From Streptomyces colonosanans (GTDB lineage Bacteria; Actinomycetota; Actinomycetes; Streptomycetales; Streptomycetaceae): DNA of 64,000 nt. The translations under genes were made by a program, and so were the position numbers. Positions 62,430 to 64,000 of the stretch are shown piece after piece; position 1 is the first letter of the stretch; every line of letters starts with the position of its first letter. The DNA is taken from contig NZ_MLYP01000030.1 of assembly GCF_001866645.1 (NCBI RefSeq), forward strand, positions 18,607 through 82,606, given 5' to 3'. The notes below the pieces were generated by a model. The model was not told where the DNA came from, ran no database searches, and worked only from the letters and a program-made list of their open reading frames with translations.

Positions 62430-63908
62430 TCAGTAGGCCCCCTGCCCATAGACCACCGCACGCAGCGTCTTCCACAAGATCACTGTGTCCAGGGCGAGCG
62501 ACCAGTCCTCCACGTACCGCAGGTCCAGCCGGACCGCCTCCTCCCACGGCAGGTCGCTGCGTCCGCTGATCTGCCACAGGCCGGTGAGTCCGGGCTTGAC
62601 CAGCAGCCGCCGCCGGATGTCCGGGCCGTACGCAGCGGACTCCTCCGGTAACGGAGGCCGCGGACCGACGAGCGACATCGATCCGGTGAGCACGTTGAAA
62701 AGCTGCGGGAGCTCGTCGATCGAGTACCGGCGCAGCACCGTGCCCACCCGGGTCACCCGCGGATCCCGGCGGAGCTTGAACAGCAGGCCGGCGCCTTCGT
62801 TGCGGTCGGCCAGCGCGGCACGTGCCCCGTCAGCCCCGGCGACCATGGTGCGGAACTTGAGAATGGTGAACTCGCGGCCGTCCTTGCCGACCCTGCGCTG
62901 GCGGTAGAACGCCCCGCCCCGACTGTCCACCAGCACGAGCAGCCCGACGAGCACCATCAGCGGCGCGAACAGCATCAGCAGGATCGCCGCGCCCATCCGG
63001 TCGACGACCTCTTTGACCGCCCGGCGACCCCCGGTGAAGGTCGGCATGCTGACCCGCAGCAGCGGGATCCCGAGCACCGCGTCGACGTGCAGCCGCGGGC
63101 CGGCCACCTCCATCAGCACGGGGGCCACGACCATCTCGGCGTCGCTGCCTTCGAGGTTCCAAGCCAGCCGCTGCAGCCGGTCCGGTGACCAGTGCGGGTC
63201 CGGTGTGACCGCGACGACACGGTAGCCGTCGCGGCGGACGTGGTTGGCGACGTCCGCCAGTCGGCCGACGACCGGCACTTCGTCCAGTTGGTCACCGTCG
63301 AGCCCGAGACCGTCCGTCGTGCACACCGCATCCACCCGCCAGCCGAGGTGCGGGAACTTGCGGGTTCGGGTGATCAGGTCGCGCACGGTGGCCAGGCTCC
63401 CGGCAGCGAGCACCGGTCTCAGGCACCGCCCTTCCTTCCGCTGTTTGTGCAGCCAGAGGCGGAGCAGATACCGCTCGGTCATGGTGATGAGCGCGATCGC
63501 GGGGATCGCGACGAAGATCCAGAGCTTGATGTTGCGCGAGGTGAGGGCGATCCCGCCGAGCGCCAGTACGACGGTCGCCGTGAACAGTGAGCGTCCGAGC
63601 CGGCGGAATTCCTCGGCGCCCTGGCCGAGCACGGCCGGAGCCCACGACCGGCTCACCGCAAGCGCTCCCAGCACCAGCAGCTCGGTGCCGAAGGCGAGAA
63701 TCCCCCACTTCTCGTGCCAGTTGGCCGCGTCCCGGGCCCCGAAGAAGTTGCCGATCGCCGCCACTACGAAGGCGGTGGCCACGGTATCGCTGGTGATCAC
63801 GGTACGGCGGTACCGCTGCTCCCAGTCGATCGCGGGCTGGCTGATTGCCCCGTTCGCCAGACGCCCGCGCGCCGACGGAAACGGGCTGACTAGTCCCCCT
63901 TGACGCAC
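62430..63908 (-). CDS. Polyprenyl glycosylphosphotransferase (priming sugar transferase)
   Basis: 492 residues, GTG start at 63908 with a G-run upstream. Four or five N-terminal membrane segments, a Rossmann-like middle, a fifth membrane helix (AAILLMLFAPLMVLVGLLVL), then the catalytic bacterial-sugar-transferase domain. Its motifs are FTILKFRTMVAGAD, DELPQLFNVLTGSMSLVGPR and KPGLTGLWQISGRSD. It transfers sugar-1-phosphate to undecaprenyl phosphate, starting the repeat unit. First gene of the operon. The 92 bases upstream in the window hold no obvious promoter. Confidence 0.93.
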   Translation of the reverse strand: MRQGGLVSPFPSARGRLANGAISQPAIDWEQRYRRTVITSDTVATAFVVAAIGNFFGARDAANWHEKWGILAFGTELLVLGALAVSRSWAPAVLGQGAEEFRRLGRSLFTATVVLALGGIALTSRNIKLWIFVAIPAIALITMTERYLLRLWLHKQRKEGRCLRPVLAAGSLATVRDLITRTRKFPHLGWRVDAVCTTDGLGLDGDQLDEVPVVGRLADVANHVRRDGYRVVAVTPDPHWSPDRLQRLAWNLEGSDAEMVVAPVLMEVAGPRLHVDAVLGIPLLRVSMPTFTGGRRAVKEVVDRMGAAILLMLFAPLMVLVGLLVLVDSRGGAFYRQRRVGKDGREFTILKFRTMVAGADGARAALADRNEGAGLLFKLRRDPRVTRVGTVLRRYSIDELPQLFNVLTGSMSLVGPRPPLPEESAAYGPDIRRRLLVKPGLTGLWQISGRSDLPWEEAVRLDLRYVEDWSLALDTVILWKTLRAVVYGQGAY

Positions 63909-64000
63909 AGAACCCCCCAGGTCCCCAGTGGTTCGACGTGTTCGCCTAACACTGTTCCTCTCACCGGGAGGCCCCCGCCCCCCGCGCCGCGCTGTTGCTC

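Overview
The window is high-GC actinobacterial DNA, most likely a Streptomyces chromosome. The grounds are very high G/C at third codon positions, frequent GTG starts, ATGA/GTGA gene overlaps, a complete gas-vesicle operon in the Streptomyces order (gvpO-A-F-G-Y-Z-J-L-S-K) and an apolipoprotein N-acyltransferase of Streptomyces type. I saw no rRNA, tRNA or CRISPR array.

Layout. 1-8.9 kb is mostly metabolic: a partial amidohydrolase, a guanine/nucleoside deaminase, a dead LysR gene, lnt, a NUDIX hydrolase, and a 3-hydroxybutyrate-type dehydrogenase followed by a GAF/PucR-type regulator and a converging MHS transporter. 8.9-14.5 kb is an accessory minus-strand run. It holds a NUDIX protein with a membrane-like tail, a methyltransferase-ASCH-NUDIX fusion, a GFA protein, a glycosyltransferase and a methyltransferase whose front end was replaced by part of an antibiotic-kinase-like gene. 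14.5-22.6 kb is scrambled. It holds an APH(6)-like kinase, an ISAs1-type insertion sequence between two gene stumps, MFS and integrase stumps, an intact diacylglycerol-kinase-like gene, a Tn3 relic and a truncated GlxA-type regulator. 22.6-26.6 kb has a photolyase, a secreted M43 metalloprotease and the tail of a P-type ATPase.

26.8-32.0 kb is a complete ten-gene gas vesicle operon with almost every stop overlapping the next start. A winged-helix regulator and a STAS-ANTAR protein follow, with a possible stress-sigma-type promoter in front of gvpO. 32.5-35.7 kb holds small membrane or hypothetical genes and a PAP2 phosphatase.

35.7-63.9 kb is one long minus-strand exopolysaccharide/capsule operon of 21 genes read from right to left, mostly coupled by 4-base overlaps. 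It begins with a priming sugar transferase and an AlgD-like NDP-sugar dehydrogenase. Then come a GT4 enzyme, two chain-length proteins, an asparagine synthase, a two-domain oxidoreductase, a heparinase II/III-like protein, a beta-helix lipoprotein, a ligase/polymerase and a second GT4. A nucleotide-sugar module follows (C-methyltransferase, glucose-1-phosphate cytidylyltransferase, PIG-L deacetylase, epimerase, DUF4910, 3,5-epimerase, class III aminotransferase). A flippase, a GT2 and a pyruvyltransferase lie within it. Together they suggest a Wzx/Wzy-type polymer with uronic acid (possibly uronamide), a modified CDP-sugar and pyruvate groups. A family of G/C-rich repeats, including tandem 18-mers, lies inside several of these genes. 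It adds residues to two proteins and coincides with a frame break in a third.
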